Source: Porphyromonas sp. COT-290 OH3588 | Lineage (GTDB): Bacteria > Bacteroidota > Bacteroidia > Bacteroidales > Porphyromonadaceae | Assembly (NCBI RefSeq): GCF_000769075.1 | Contig: NZ_JRFC01000014.1 | Span: 284,889 to 348,888 of the forward strand | Direction of reading: 5' to 3' | DNA: 64,000 bases | In this document: piece after piece, positions 27,088 to 35,566 of the stretch | How the letters are laid out: each line of letters begins with the position of its first letter | Position numbering within the stretch: position 1 is the first letter of the stretch | Notes under the pieces: generated by a model | What the model was told of the DNA's origin: nothing | Database searches by the model: none | What the model saw: only the letters and a program-made list of their open reading frames with translations | Position numbers and translations under genes: made by a program

Positions 27088-28698
27088 TCATAGATGAATC
27101 ACTTGATCACAAGCCTCGGCTACCGCTGAGTGATGTGTGATGAATAAGATGATACGTCCGCCAAGATGCTGGCGTAGATTTTTTAGAAACGCCTGCTCTG
27201 TTGCTCCGTCTAGAGCGCTCGTTGCCTCATCTAGCAGGAGGATACGCCCGGGGCGCAGGAGGGAGCGTGCGATAGCGATGCGCTGTGCTTGTCCCTCAGA
27301 GAGGCCAGCGCCTCGCTCCCCTAGTACTGTATCCAGACCATGAGGTAGATCGAAAACGAAGTCTGCCGATGCAATCGATAGTACTTCTCTCAGGCGCCGA
27401 TCATCGGCCGTAGCATCGCCCACCAATAGGTTATCCCGTATCGTACCGCTGAAGAGGGAATTACCTTGTGGCACGTAGATGAAGTTGGAGCGTGTCGCCT
27501 CGCTGATCCGCAACGTACGCTGCTCCGAGATCAGCTCCAAGCGCCCCTCGGTGGGGTGCACCAAACCAAGTAATAGGCGCAGCAGTGTGGTTTTGCCAGC
27601 ACCAGTACGCCCCATCACCGCAACCATGGAGCCAGCCTCTACCGACATCTCGAAGTCACGGAAGACCCAAGGACTATCCTCTTCGTAGCGGAAGCTCACC
27701 TGCGAGGCCCTCAGACGAAGCACCTCGCTAAGAAGCGTACGCTTATCCCTCTGCTCGACCTTAAACTCAAGCAAATTAACTAGACGATCGATCCCAGCCT
27801 TGGAGGCTATGATAGTAGGGAGCGACCCCATAAGGTCGATCATCGGACGCTGAATACGATTGACCAACTGCAAGAAGATCGTCATCATACCAAACGTGAT
27901 CGTCCCATGCTTAAGTCCATAAGCACTCCAAAGAAAAGCAATGATATAGCCACCACTAAAAGCGGCACTAACCATCATGTTGGCATAGATGGTCAGACCT
28001 ATACGTTGGCGGACGTTGCGGTAGAGCTTCCCTTGGTTCAAGCGCAGGTGGTCAATCTCAGCCTCTTGCCGCTCAAAGGTGCGAATGACTGTCTGATTGC
28101 CCAAAGCCTCCTGCATCTGCGAGTTGATGCGACTCTCGGTCTGCTTGATCTGATTGCTAAAATCAAGCATACGACGGTAGAAAGCCTTACTAAAAAGCAG
28201 GACAAGTGGCATGCCGACCCCAAGGATAATGGCCAATACAGGGCTCAGGACATAGAGCATGACCAAAGATGCTGCAAGCTGAGCTCCGCTGAGTATGAAG
28301 TTGGGCAGAGCACTCGTCAAGAGCATCACCAAATCGTCCGTATCCTTAATAATACGGGTGAGCATATCGCCACTATGGATCTGTCCAAGACTCTGCCAGC
28401 GAGCATAGAGAAGATGTGAGAATACTTTGTGCCGAATGGTATTACCCATCAAAGTAGATGTACGCCCTGTAAGCCAGATATTGCACAGACGCAGTAGAGC
28501 TTGGGCGGCGAGGGTAATAATCAGCCAAATAGAATACTGAACCCAGCTCCCCTGCATATCCCCCGTAGCAATATCAATGACACACTTGCCCAGCCACACA
28601 AAAAGTAATGCTACGGCGATGTAGGCAAAGCCCACAAGGATCATCAAGATCAGCGACCACTTGTAGCCTCGGACAAGATAGCGAACAAACTCAAGCAT
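27088..28698 (-). CDS. ABC exporter, fused membrane and ATPase domains
   Basis: This 536-residue half-transporter has six predicted membrane segments in residues 1-310. The ATPase domain has Walker A GRTGAGKT (363-370), Q411, signature LSEGQ (466-470), Walker B ILLLDE (486-491) and FITHH near 515. There is no N-terminal peptidase C39 domain. It ends soon after the H-loop. It lies 11 bases after the nucleotidyltransferase gene and shares a transcript with pqqD. Similar exporters accompany lasso-peptide and other RiPP genes; a lipid or drug exporter is the alternative. Confidence 0.9.
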   Translation of the reverse strand: MLEFVRYLVRGYKWSLILMILVGFAYIAVALLFVWLGKCVIDIATGDMQGSWVQYSIWLIITLAAQALLRLCNIWLTGRTSTLMGNTIRHKVFSHLLYARWQSLGQIHSGDMLTRIIKDTDDLVMLLTSALPNFILSGAQLAASLVMLYVLSPVLAIILGVGMPLVLLFSKAFYRRMLDFSNQIKQTESRINSQMQEALGNQTVIRTFERQEAEIDHLRLNQGKLYRNVRQRIGLTIYANMMVSAAFSGGYIIAFLWSAYGLKHGTITFGMMTIFLQLVNRIQRPMIDLMGSLPTIIASKAGIDRLVNLLEFKVEQRDKRTLLSEVLRLRASQVSFRYEEDSPWVFRDFEMSVEAGSMVAVMGRTGAGKTTLLRLLLGLVHPTEGRLELISEQRTLRISEATRSNFIYVPQGNSLFSGTIRDNLLVGDATADDRRLREVLSIASADFVFDLPHGLDTVLGERGAGLSEGQAQRIAIARSLLRPGRILLLDEATSALDGATEQAFLKNLRQHLGGRIILFITHHSAVAEACDQVIHL

Positions 28699-28709
28699 AA
28701 CTTCTGATC

Positions 28710-29849
28710 TTATTTAGTTGTCTTGGCAAATAGCAATTTGATACGATTACTGATAGCTACCAGCGGAGTCATACGGATATGCTCTGGAGCTACTGCACCG
28801 ATACGCAGGCTCCGGGCGAAAGTTTTGCGAAACATAAACCAACGTCTAAACCAGATATTGGAGAACTTCTTGCCTGCGAAGGTTTCCATACCGAAGTTCC
28901 CTCCTCGGAAGATGTCTTGAATAATGAGATCGGATAGACGAATACTCTCCTCGTCTTGTGGCAAGTCGAAAGGGAATATCTCGGGGCGTACACCTAGGTA
29001 GCGCACAGTCGTCAGGGCAAATAGGCGCATAGGGCGAAGCAAGTCTAGCTGATCGGCCAGCATTTGGTATTGATCGACATCTAGTTCATCTTGATGATCG
29101 GTAAGCAAAACGATCCAGTCACAAACCTGTCTTAGCCCGATGCCAAGATAGCAGAAATGGTGAAGAATATGCTGGAAGACGTAGACGGCATTGAGCTCTT
29201 TGGGAAGTGTGCGGTAGGTTAGCCCCTCGAGCTCTAGCAAAGCGAAGTCGTCTTGCTCTATCAGAGGGCGAAGCATCTGGGCAAAAGCTCTATCGTAACG
29301 TTTCTGACCAAAGTAGGCAGGGACTCTATGGTTCTCCACAGCTACCTTGCCTCTATAGTAGAGTTGCTCGTAGAGGGAATGCCCGATGAGGCGATAGCCT
29401 TGGGCTACCGCCCACTCATTGGCTCGCTCATAGTCGCCCGTACGGTAGAGATAGAGGTCTAGGTCACCCGAGCTACGCAGTAGGGGCTGAGGATAATAGT
29501 AAGCAAGGGTTTGCCCTTTGAGCAGGACAAAGGGCAGATCCTCGGCTTCGTAGTCTGCACGTACAGCTTGTAGGGTCTGATTGATGCGTTTATTGCCTCG
29601 CTCTACCATATCAACCTGTAGGGCCAAACGTAAGCGAAATTCCCGATCTTGTGGCATCGCCTCTCTAGGCAAGCTCAGAATACGGTCTGCGACAAGTGCA
29701 GGCACGCTCTGCCTGAGTGCTATGCGCTCAATAGTTCGCCATTGCTCATCGGACACCCCCTCGAATAGGGAGGCCTCTGGCTGCTGATTATGTATGGCGG
29801 AGGATAGAAGATGGAGGAATAAACGCTCCTCGGCTGTGATCACGGACAT
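28710..29849 (-). CDS. Nucleotidyltransferase-family protein (NTP_transf_5 type)
   Basis: This 379-residue protein has the core of the uncharacterised nucleotidyltransferase family: LPFVLLKGQTLAYYYP at 105-120 and SSGDLDLYL at 126-134, where D129 and D131 would bind metal. Homologues occur next to PqqD and ABC exporter genes in lasso-peptide clusters, where a kinase and nucleotidyltransferase pair modifies the peptide (established for some Bacillales). Here no kinase, cyclase or precursor is evident. It follows pqqD by 96 bases. Confidence 0.85.
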   Translation of the reverse strand: MSVITAEERLFLHLLSSAIHNQQPEASLFEGVSDEQWRTIERIALRQSVPALVADRILSLPREAMPQDREFRLRLALQVDMVERGNKRINQTLQAVRADYEAEDLPFVLLKGQTLAYYYPQPLLRSSGDLDLYLYRTGDYERANEWAVAQGYRLIGHSLYEQLYYRGKVAVENHRVPAYFGQKRYDRAFAQMLRPLIEQDDFALLELEGLTYRTLPKELNAVYVFQHILHHFCYLGIGLRQVCDWIVLLTDHQDELDVDQYQMLADQLDLLRPMRLFALTTVRYLGVRPEIFPFDLPQDEESIRLSDLIIQDIFRGGNFGMETFAGKKFSNIWFRRWFMFRKTFARSLRIGAVAPEHIRMTPLVAISNRIKLLFAKTTK

Positions 29850-29945
29850 ACGCTTGGTTGGGCAGATAGGCTACGAAGAAGTGCTAGACGGAGGCTAGGC
29901 TTAGCTAGGATTGTACGCAGACAGGGAGCAGTACTGGCACAGGGC

Positions 29946-30212
29946 TCACTCAAGGATCCCAACCTCTCTGAGTTTGTCTATCAGTTTAGCCACATCGGCT
30001 AGTGCCTCCTCATGGCTAACCTCATAACGCTCGGTCAAGAGCTTAGCCCAGAGCTCAGCATCAAACTCTTTGCCCTGTACAGACTCGATGAGGTAGACAG
30101 CCGTTTCGTTTAGACCAATAGCCTTCGTGTAGTCAAGGTGATCGCCTACATCAGCGATCATGATATATTCGTCTGCTATCTTACGCAGGGACAAATTGTC
30201 TTTTACTCTCAT
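29946..30212 (-). CDS. PqqD-family / RiPP recognition element protein
   Basis: This 88-residue protein has the PqqD-like winged-helix pattern: LRKIADEYIMIAD, then the hallmark AIGLNETAVYLIESVQGK, and a helical C-terminus ending LIDKLREVGILE. PqqD and its relatives (lasso B1) bind leader peptides of ribosomally made peptides and present them to maturases. It is the first gene of the pqqD-nucleotidyltransferase-ABC run and has a TAnnTTTG element just upstream. No PQQ genes are in the window. Confidence 0.85.
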   Translation of the reverse strand: MRVKDNLSLRKIADEYIMIADVGDHLDYTKAIGLNETAVYLIESVQGKEFDAELWAKLLTERYEVSHEEALADVAKLIDKLREVGILE

Positions 30213-30233
30213 ATTTACTTAGGATTTCTCTCA

Positions 30234-30241
30234 CAAAGATA
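30234..30241 (-). promoter_or_regulatory. -7 promoter element upstream of pqqD-like gene
   Basis: The minus strand reads TATCTTTG 22 bases upstream of the start codon at 30212. A -33 TTTG is not clear. Its closeness to the ATG would give a very short leader. Confidence 0.55.
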
Positions 30242-30258
30242 CGAAATATCCATACAGC

Positions 30259-30306
30259 AGAGGCTGTACTGCCTCTCATCACGATGAGATAAGCAGCACA
30301 GCCTCT
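30259..30306 (-). terminator. Hairpin after the GlsB-like gene
   Basis: AGAGGCTGT pairs with ACAGCCTCT, with an inner TCTCATC/GATGAGA stem. It lies 20 bases past the stop codon of the GlsB-like gene and ahead of the pqqD promoter. A T run is lacking. Confidence 0.55.
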
Positions 30307-30326
30307 ATGCCCAAAACTCGGATTAC

Positions 30327-30572
30327 CTACTTCTTGCGGAAAAGGCCTACCACAAAAAGGATAACGCAGGCACCAATGGTAGACACCACAAGCTGTGGCC
30401 AGAAGCTCTCGCCAGCCTCGGCGCCCAATAGGCTATACACCAGCCCACCAACGACGCTACCAAGCAACCCCAAGATCATGCTCTTGAGCCACCCCATAGA
30501 GCCCCCACGCATTATAGCCGAGCCAATAAGACCCGCAAGCAATCCGACAATGATTGTTCCAATCCATCCCAT
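30327..30572 (-). CDS. GlsB/YeaQ/YmgE-family small membrane protein
   Basis: The likely start is 30572 (MGWIGTIIVGLLAGLIGS), giving 81 residues; the longer frame to 30722 adds a segment unlike the family. Three hydrophobic helices with glycine-rich turns (GLLAGLIGSAIMRGGS, LLGSVVGGLVYSLLG) are typical of the family once called transglycosylase-associated proteins. These are stress-related inner-membrane proteins of unknown biochemical role. Confidence 0.85.
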   Translation of the reverse strand: MGWIGTIIVGLLAGLIGSAIMRGGSMGWLKSMILGLLGSVVGGLVYSLLGAEAGESFWPQLVVSTIGACVILFVVGLFRKK

Positions 30573-30757
30573 AGTTTTATCAATTTTTCGAGTTAAACAA
30601 TATGTATATCCTTCCATCTTCTCCGTCAAGTAAATGCTAGAGTACAATAAATACTCTGCACAAAAACCTAAAACGAGAACGGGATATACCGCTAATTTAC
30701 GAATAAATATCCGAATTTGCAAAAAAGTTTAACCCAAAGCCTCCATTTAGTCCATAT

Positions 30758-31033
30758 CTACAGGCGCCACTTACCCCGATTGAGCTCGTTGAGCAAATAG
30801 CCTCCGCAGATCCCTGCAAACCCTCCCACAAGACCCGAGCCTTGAACCCCCGATAAATAAACGCTTGGCAGCACGACAAGGGGGATCATCGCCACGAGCA
30901 ATAGGGCTAGGTAGCGCACACGCACCCCTCTCTTTTCCCTTAGATAGCGCATGAGCACGAGAGCGACATAGCAAGCAACAGTAGCTATAAGCACCTCTAG
31001 CACAAAATCAGCCCAATAAGATCTCGACTCCAT
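30758..31033 (-). CDS. Small membrane protein of unknown function
   Basis: This 91-residue protein has three predicted membrane segments (FVLEVLIATVACYVALVLM, YLALLLVAMIPLVVLPSVYL, SGLVGGFAGICGGYLL) and a short basic tail. I do not recognise a family. It lies upstream of the GlsB-like gene on the same strand. A TATCTTTG element on the minus strand (31088-31095) fits as its promoter, which supports its being a real gene. Confidence 0.6.
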   Translation of the reverse strand: MESRSYWADFVLEVLIATVACYVALVLMRYLREKRGVRVRYLALLLVAMIPLVVLPSVYLSGVQGSGLVGGFAGICGGYLLNELNRGKWRL

Positions 31034-31087
31034 ACAAAGTATTTTTAAGGCATTCTGTATTCTTAGTAGCTATTTACATCGTATGCA

Positions 31088-31095
31088 CAAAGATA
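31088..31095 (-). promoter_or_regulatory. -7 element for the small membrane protein genes
   Basis: The minus strand reads TATCTTTG 55 bases upstream of the start at 31033. Confidence 0.5.
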
Positions 31096-31176
31096 ACTAT
31101 TCTCATCTGGAGAAATAGTGCAGACAACACACGAAGAGATATACCAGAGTAGAAGTATCTAATTGATGTAACGTAT

Positions 31177-31208
31177 CTTGGTGGATTTGTGGCAAATTCA
31201 TACCTTTG
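31177..31208 (+). promoter_or_regulatory. Candidate promoter of pgk
   Basis: TACCTTTG at 31201-31208 matches the -7 element. CTTG at 31177-31180 lies 20 bases upstream and could be the -33 element; TTTG at 31186 is too close. The ATG of pgk is at 31253. Confidence 0.6.
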
Positions 31209-31252
31209 CATAAAAGATTTAAGATATTTATCCGCAATTAATAAAGAAGACG

Positions 31253-32509
31253 ATGACAATCGAACAGTTTAATTTCTCTGGTAAGAAAGCATTCGTGCGT
31301 GTGGACTTCAACGTACCTCTAGATGCTGACTTCAACATCACCGACGACACACGTATTCGTGCCGCTCTACCTACCCTCAAGAAGATCATTGCCGATGGTG
31401 GTTCTGTGATCATTGGTTCGCACCTAGGGCGTCCCAAGAAGGTAGAGGACAAGTTCTCTCTGCGCCATATCCTCGCTCACGTATCTAAGCTCCTAGGCGT
31501 AGAGGTACAGTTCGCCAACGACTGCATTGGGGCAGAGGCTGTAGAGAAGGCTGCTGCACTCAAGCCCGGCGAAGCTCTACTGCTAGAGAACCTCCGTTTC
31601 TATGCAGAAGAAGAGGGTAAGCCACGTGGTCTAGCCGAGGACGCAAGCGACGAAGAGAAGGCCGCAGCCAAGAAGGCTGTCAAGGAGAGCCAGAAGGAGT
31701 TCACCAAGAAGCTCGCTGCTCTAGCAGACTGCTATGTCAATGACGCTTTCGGCACTGCACACCGTGCACACGCCTCTACGGCTCTGATCGCTGCATACTT
31801 CGACAAGGACAATAAGATGTTCGGCTACCTCATGGGTAAGGAAGTGAATGCTGTGGCTAAGGTTATGGAAGACATCAACCGCCCATTCACGGCGATCATG
31901 GGTGGTTCTAAGGTATCTAGCAAGATCGACATCATCGAGAACCTGCTGGGTAAGGTGGACAACCTCATTCTCACTGGAGCTATGACCTACACCTTCTTCA
32001 AGGCTGAGGGCGGCAACATCGGCAACTCTCTCTGCGAAGACGACAAGCTAGACCTAGCTCGTGAGATCGTAGCTAAAGCTAAAGCCAACGGTGTAAACCT
32101 CGTCCTAAGCACAGACTCCAAGATCGCTGATGCTTTCGCCAACGATGCCAAGACCGATTTTGCTCAGAACGACAATATCCCTGCTGGCTGGATCGGTATG
32201 GATATAGGCCCAGACAGCATCAAGGCATACGCCGAGGTGATCAAGGCCTCTAAGACAATCCTATGGAATGGCCCAACGGGCGTATTCGAGATGGACAACT
32301 TCGCCGATGGTACTCGTGCGGTAGCCGAAGCGATTGCTGATGCTACGGCAGCTGGCGCATTCTCTCTTGTGGGTGGTGGCGACAGCGTTGCTGCAGTGAA
32401 TAAGTTTGGCTTTGCCGACAAGGTATCCTATGTGTCTACTGGTGGTGGCGCTCTTCTAGAGGCTATCGAGGGTAAGAAGCTACCCGGTATCGCAGCTATC
32501 GAAGACTAA
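31253..32509 (+). CDS. pgk: Phosphoglycerate kinase
   Basis: This 418-residue enzyme has the standard order of motifs: [11 protein letters not shown] (about 15), [11 protein letters not shown] (about 56), [13 protein letters not shown] (about 110), [12 protein letters not shown] (about 222), [16 protein letters not shown] (about 340) and [13 protein letters not shown] (about 375). It makes ATP from 1,3-bisphosphoglycerate in glycolysis. It is transcribed alone, with its own promoter and terminator. Confidence 0.98.
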   Translation: MTIEQFNFSGKKAFVRVDFNVPLDADFNITDDTRIRAALPTLKKIIADGGSVIIGSHLGRPKKVEDKFSLRHILAHVSKLLGVEVQFANDCIGAEAVEKAAALKPGEALLLENLRFYAEEEGKPRGLAEDASDEEKAAAKKAVKESQKEFTKKLAALADCYVNDAFGTAHRAHASTALIAAYFDKDNKMFGYLMGKEVNAVAKVMEDINRPFTAIMGGSKVSSKIDIIENLLGKVDNLILTGAMTYTFFKAEGGNIGNSLCEDDKLDLAREIVAKAKANGVNLVLSTDSKIADAFANDAKTDFAQNDNIPAGWIGMDIGPDSIKAYAEVIKASKTILWNGPTGVFEMDNFADGTRAVAEAIADATAAGAFSLVGGGDSVAAVNKFGFADKVSYVSTGGGALLEAIEGKKLPGIAAIED

Positions 32510-32540
32510 GCAGCAGACAATAGCTAACATCACATAAAAA

Positions 32541-32575
32541 GGGGCTGTGGCAAAAATGAATTTCGCCACAGCCCC
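32541..32575 (+). terminator. Terminator of pgk
   Basis: GGGGCTGTGGCAAAAA begins a stem completed by GCCACAGCCCC and TTTT. Its sequence is nearly that of the hairpin at 104-138. Confidence 0.8.
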
Positions 32576-32745
32576 TTTTGCGTGCTTTAGAATGTGTAAA
32601 ATGCAAGGATTGCATAAGCCGAGAGTAGAGCGGAGTTTACTCCAGCTATGACGAGGCGAGCAATCGTGCGTGAGAGGGCTCTAAGACTGAGCTAAAGGAA
32701 GTATACTGAAGTATGCAACCGAGCCAAATGTCGCAAGCAACACCT
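32541..32745 (+). repeat. Dispersed element R2, copy 2
   Basis: After the pgk hairpin come TTTAGAATGTGTAAAATGCA, similar to the inverted end of copy 3, and GGAAGTATACTGAAGTATGC followed by CCGAGCC. The right inverted end is absent, so this copy looks decayed or truncated next to serS. Confidence 0.55.
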
Positions 32746-32779
32746 CCTTTTGTTTTATCTATTGTAAGCGTCTACTCCT

Positions 32780-34057
32780 CTACTGGGCAGGAATCAAGTC
32801 GAATCCCGTGTAAGGCACGAGTGCTTTGGGGATACGAATACCCTCGGGCGTCTGATGATTCTCCAGCAGAGCTGCTACGATGCGTGGCAGAGCTAGAGCA
32901 CTACCGTTGAGCGTATGCACGAGCTGTACACCTGCCTCGCTATCACGGTAGCGGCACTTGAGGCGATTGGCCTGATAGCTCTCGAAGTTGGACACAGAGC
33001 TCACCTCCAACCAGCGCTCCTGAGCGGCAGAGTAAACCTCGAAGTCGTAGGTCAGTGCACTCGTGAAGCTCATATCACCACCGCTTAGACGTAGAATGCG
33101 CCAAGGGAGCTCCAGCTTCTCAACCAAAGTCTGCACGTATGCCACCATTTCGTCAAGACGCTGATAGCTACGCTCGGGCTTGTCGATGCAAACGATCTCT
33201 ACCTTGTCGAACTGATGCAGGCGATTAAGTCCACGCACGTCCTTACCATACGAACCAGCCTCACGACGGAAGCAAGCCGAATAGGCGGTGTTGCGGATTG
33301 GCAAATCCTGCTCATTAAGAATCACATCACGATAGATGTTGGTTACCGGTACCTCCGCCGTAGGGATTAGATAGAGATTGTCTGCCGTGGCATGGTACAT
33401 CTGACCCTCTTTGTCGGGGAGCTGCCCAGTGCCGTAGCCAGAGTCTTCGTTTACGACGTAGGGGGGCTGCACCTCTAGGTAGCCAGCCTCACGAGCATTG
33501 TCGAGGAAGAAGTTGATGAGCGCTCTTTGTAAGCGAGCGCCATAGCCCTTGTAGACAGGGAAACCAGCACCTGCGATCTTGACACCTAGCTCGAAGTCGA
33601 TGAGGTCATACTTCTTGGCTAGCTCCCAGTGTGGCTGGGCATCGGGCGCTAGTGTAGGGATCTCCCCACCCTGAGATACACAGACATTGTCCTCGGCTGT
33701 CCTGCCCTCGGGTACAATCTCGGCTGGTAGGTTAGGGATCTGGTAGAGCTCTTGGCGTAGCGCCTCCTCGGCTTGCGCTTTCTCCTCCTCCATAGCTCTG
33801 CTCTGAGCCTTGAGGTCTGCCACACGTGTGCGGATCTTCTCGGCCTCTTCCTTGAGGCCTTGCTTCATCAGAGCACCTATCTCCTTGGCGATGCTATTCT
33901 GCTCGGCAAGTGCAGCGTCTAGTCTTTGCTGCATGGCACGGCGCCTCTCATCTAGCTCCAGCACACGAGCGATGGCGACTGAGCCATCGAAGTGCTTCTT
34001 GGCGAGGCGACGTACGACATCGGCAGTATTATCTTTGATTTGCTTCAGCGTAAGCAT
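32780..34057 (-). CDS. serS: Seryl-tRNA synthetase
   Basis: This 425-residue class II enzyme has an N-terminal tRNA-binding coiled coil (about 30-105, RVLELDERRRAMQQRLDAAL). The catalytic core shows TAEVPVTNIYRD, SACFRREAGSYGKDVRGL (motif 2) and LNGSALALPRIVAALLENHQ (motif 3). It charges tRNA-Ser. It is transcribed alone, upstream of and convergent with pgk. Confidence 0.97.
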   Translation of the reverse strand: MLTLKQIKDNTADVVRRLAKKHFDGSVAIARVLELDERRRAMQQRLDAALAEQNSIAKEIGALMKQGLKEEAEKIRTRVADLKAQSRAMEEEKAQAEEALRQELYQIPNLPAEIVPEGRTAEDNVCVSQGGEIPTLAPDAQPHWELAKKYDLIDFELGVKIAGAGFPVYKGYGARLQRALINFFLDNAREAGYLEVQPPYVVNEDSGYGTGQLPDKEGQMYHATADNLYLIPTAEVPVTNIYRDVILNEQDLPIRNTAYSACFRREAGSYGKDVRGLNRLHQFDKVEIVCIDKPERSYQRLDEMVAYVQTLVEKLELPWRILRLSGGDMSFTSALTYDFEVYSAAQERWLEVSSVSNFESYQANRLKCRYRDSEAGVQLVHTLNGSALALPRIVAALLENHQTPEGIRIPKALVPYTGFDLIPAQ

Positions 34058-34085
34058 ATAAACATTTGGTATGATGAATAAATAA

Positions 34086-34132
34086 GAGGTTGCCTAAGGC
34101 CGTATAGACCTTGTGAGGCAACCTCTTTTTTT
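34086..34132. terminator. Terminator after rpmA
   Basis: GAGGTTGCCT pairs with AGGCAACCTC. The plus strand carries a T run and the minus strand reads TTATTTATT after the stem, so it can end the minus-strand rplU-rpmA transcript. Confidence 0.7.
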
Positions 34133-34171
34133 AAGTTCTGAAAATCTCCTCTAGTTGCGGAGTAGATCGGA

Positions 34172-34429
34172 TTATGCCTCTGCCTGAACAGAAACGTACG
34201 ATCGGTCGTCACGCTTGCGCGTAAACACAACCTTACCATCTACTAGGGCATAGAGCGTGTGGTCCTTACCGATACCCACGTTCTCACCGGGATGGTGCTG
34301 CGTACCACGCTGACGCACGATGATGTTACCTGCCTTAGCGAACTGACCGCCAAAGAGCTTCACACCCAGACGTTTGCTTTCCGACTCACGTCCGTTCTTA
34401 GAACTACCTACACCTTTTTTATGTGCCAT
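34172..34429 (-). CDS. rpmA: 50S ribosomal protein L27
   Basis: This 85-residue protein starts [20 protein letters not shown] and holds [19 protein letters not shown] and [17 protein letters not shown], the L27 signature. There is no N-terminal extension of the type that needs cleavage in Firmicutes. L27 reaches the peptidyl-transferase centre. It follows rplU by 28 bases in the usual pair. Confidence 0.98.
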   Translation of the reverse strand: MAHKKGVGSSKNGRESESKRLGVKLFGGQFAKAGNIIVRQRGTQHHPGENVGIGKDHTLYALVDGKVVFTRKRDDRSYVSVQAEA

Positions 34430-34457
34430 TATTCTGTTTCTTTTAAGCGGTTAATAA

Positions 34458-34775
34458 TTATGCTACGATCTCCTTAACAAGAACTTCAGTAAACTGCTGA
34501 CGGTGTCCGTTGAGCTTACGATAGCCTTTTCTTCTCTTCTTGTGGAAAACAAGTACCTTGTCCCCCTTAACCAGTGGGCTTACTACTTCGCAAACAACCT
34601 TGGCACCTGCGATCGTAGGTACACCTACCGTTACATTGCCTGCATTGTCTACTAGGAGTACCTTGTCGAACTCCACTACTGCACCACTCTCTGCACCCTT
34701 GATGTGGTGTACGAATAGGCGACGGCCCTGCTCAAGTTTGAACTGCTGTCCCTGAATCTCTGCGATAACGTACAT
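34458..34775 (-). CDS. rplU: 50S ribosomal protein L21
   Basis: This 105-residue protein begins [17 protein letters not shown] and ends with the [21 protein letters not shown]-type region (given here as [15 protein letters not shown]), which binds 23S rRNA. It heads the rplU-rpmA operon, with a good minus-strand promoter at 34862-34893. Confidence 0.98.
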   Translation of the reverse strand: MYVIAEIQGQQFKLEQGRRLFVHHIKGAESGAVVEFDKVLLVDNAGNVTVGVPTIAGAKVVCEVVSPLVKGDKVLVFHKKRRKGYRKLNGHRQQFTEVLVKEIVA

Positions 34776-34861
34776 TTGTTATACTAACTTATTAAAATTA
34801 GCCCCGTAAGGTGAGCGACTTAGGCCGCTACTTGACACCAACCCTACTTAGGAAAATCGTG

Positions 34862-34893
34862 CAAATTTACGGACTATTCTTCTAATTACCAAA
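34862..34893 (-). promoter_or_regulatory. Promoter of rplU-rpmA
   Basis: On the minus strand, TTTG (34893-34890) and TAAATTTG (34869-34862) are 20 bases apart, a good match to the Bacteroidota pattern. Confidence 0.7.
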
Positions 34894-35046
34894 CCCATCT
34901 ACCCTACCCCAAGTGTATGCTAACTCTACTCTCAACGTTCCGAACGCAGAAACCGCAAAAAATCATTAAAACGGAGAGTCTACTCTCGGGCTCATTTGAG
35001 CCGAACGGACAAGATCGGTCAAAAAATTGAAGGACTGGTTTTGCCA

Positions 35047-35275
35047 AGTTGTAGGACTACTCCCGAGCAGTGTGTCCATCAATCTCTCGGGATTGATGGG
35101 AAGAAAATCTCAAAAGTGCGAGTCAATCAGCCAAGAACGAAGGAGAAAATCAAATAACCAACTCAATATCAATACCCTACAAAAACCTCCTGTAAGCGAT
35201 TATTTTCGGGCGTCTAGACAAGGGAGCCCCCAAACACAGCGAAACGCAATCTGAGGCCTTCTAGGGGGCAAATAC
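35047..35275 (-). repeat. Dispersed element R1, copy C
   Basis: Read on the minus strand, block 1 (TTTGCCCCCTAGAAGGC to TTTGGGGGC) is followed by block 2 (TTTTCTTCCCATCAATC, GATTGATGGACACAC). The second half of block 2 has diverged; CCCGAG and CTCGGG extend the first stem instead. Block 1 faces the Omp28-like gene. The rest of the 34776-35566 gap, apart from two promoters, shows nothing I can support. Confidence 0.7.
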
Positions 35276-35500
35276 GAGGTTTGCCATTTTTATCTCACCA
35301 GAGCGAACACCTCCCCACCAACATTCTGAAATATGACCGAAAATATAAATCCCAAGGCCCCACTTGTATTGGATTGTTAAAGCCACATGTACTCATGACC
35401 TCCCCAACAGCAGAGTTGCCCTCCATGATACCCAGCACCGGGCATCAATCATATCATGAAACCATTGCACAGCACTTATCTTCCCTTAATCACTTTCTTT

Positions 35501-35508
35501 TATCTTTG
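35501..35508 (+). promoter_or_regulatory. -7 element for the Omp28-like gene
   Basis: TATCTTTG lies 59 bases upstream of the ATG at 35567. No clear TTTG is seen at -33. Confidence 0.55.
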
Positions 35509-35566
35509 CATCAGTTTGTAACAACCTTAGTTGATAAGTCTAACTCTTAACATAACTTTCAGCAGT

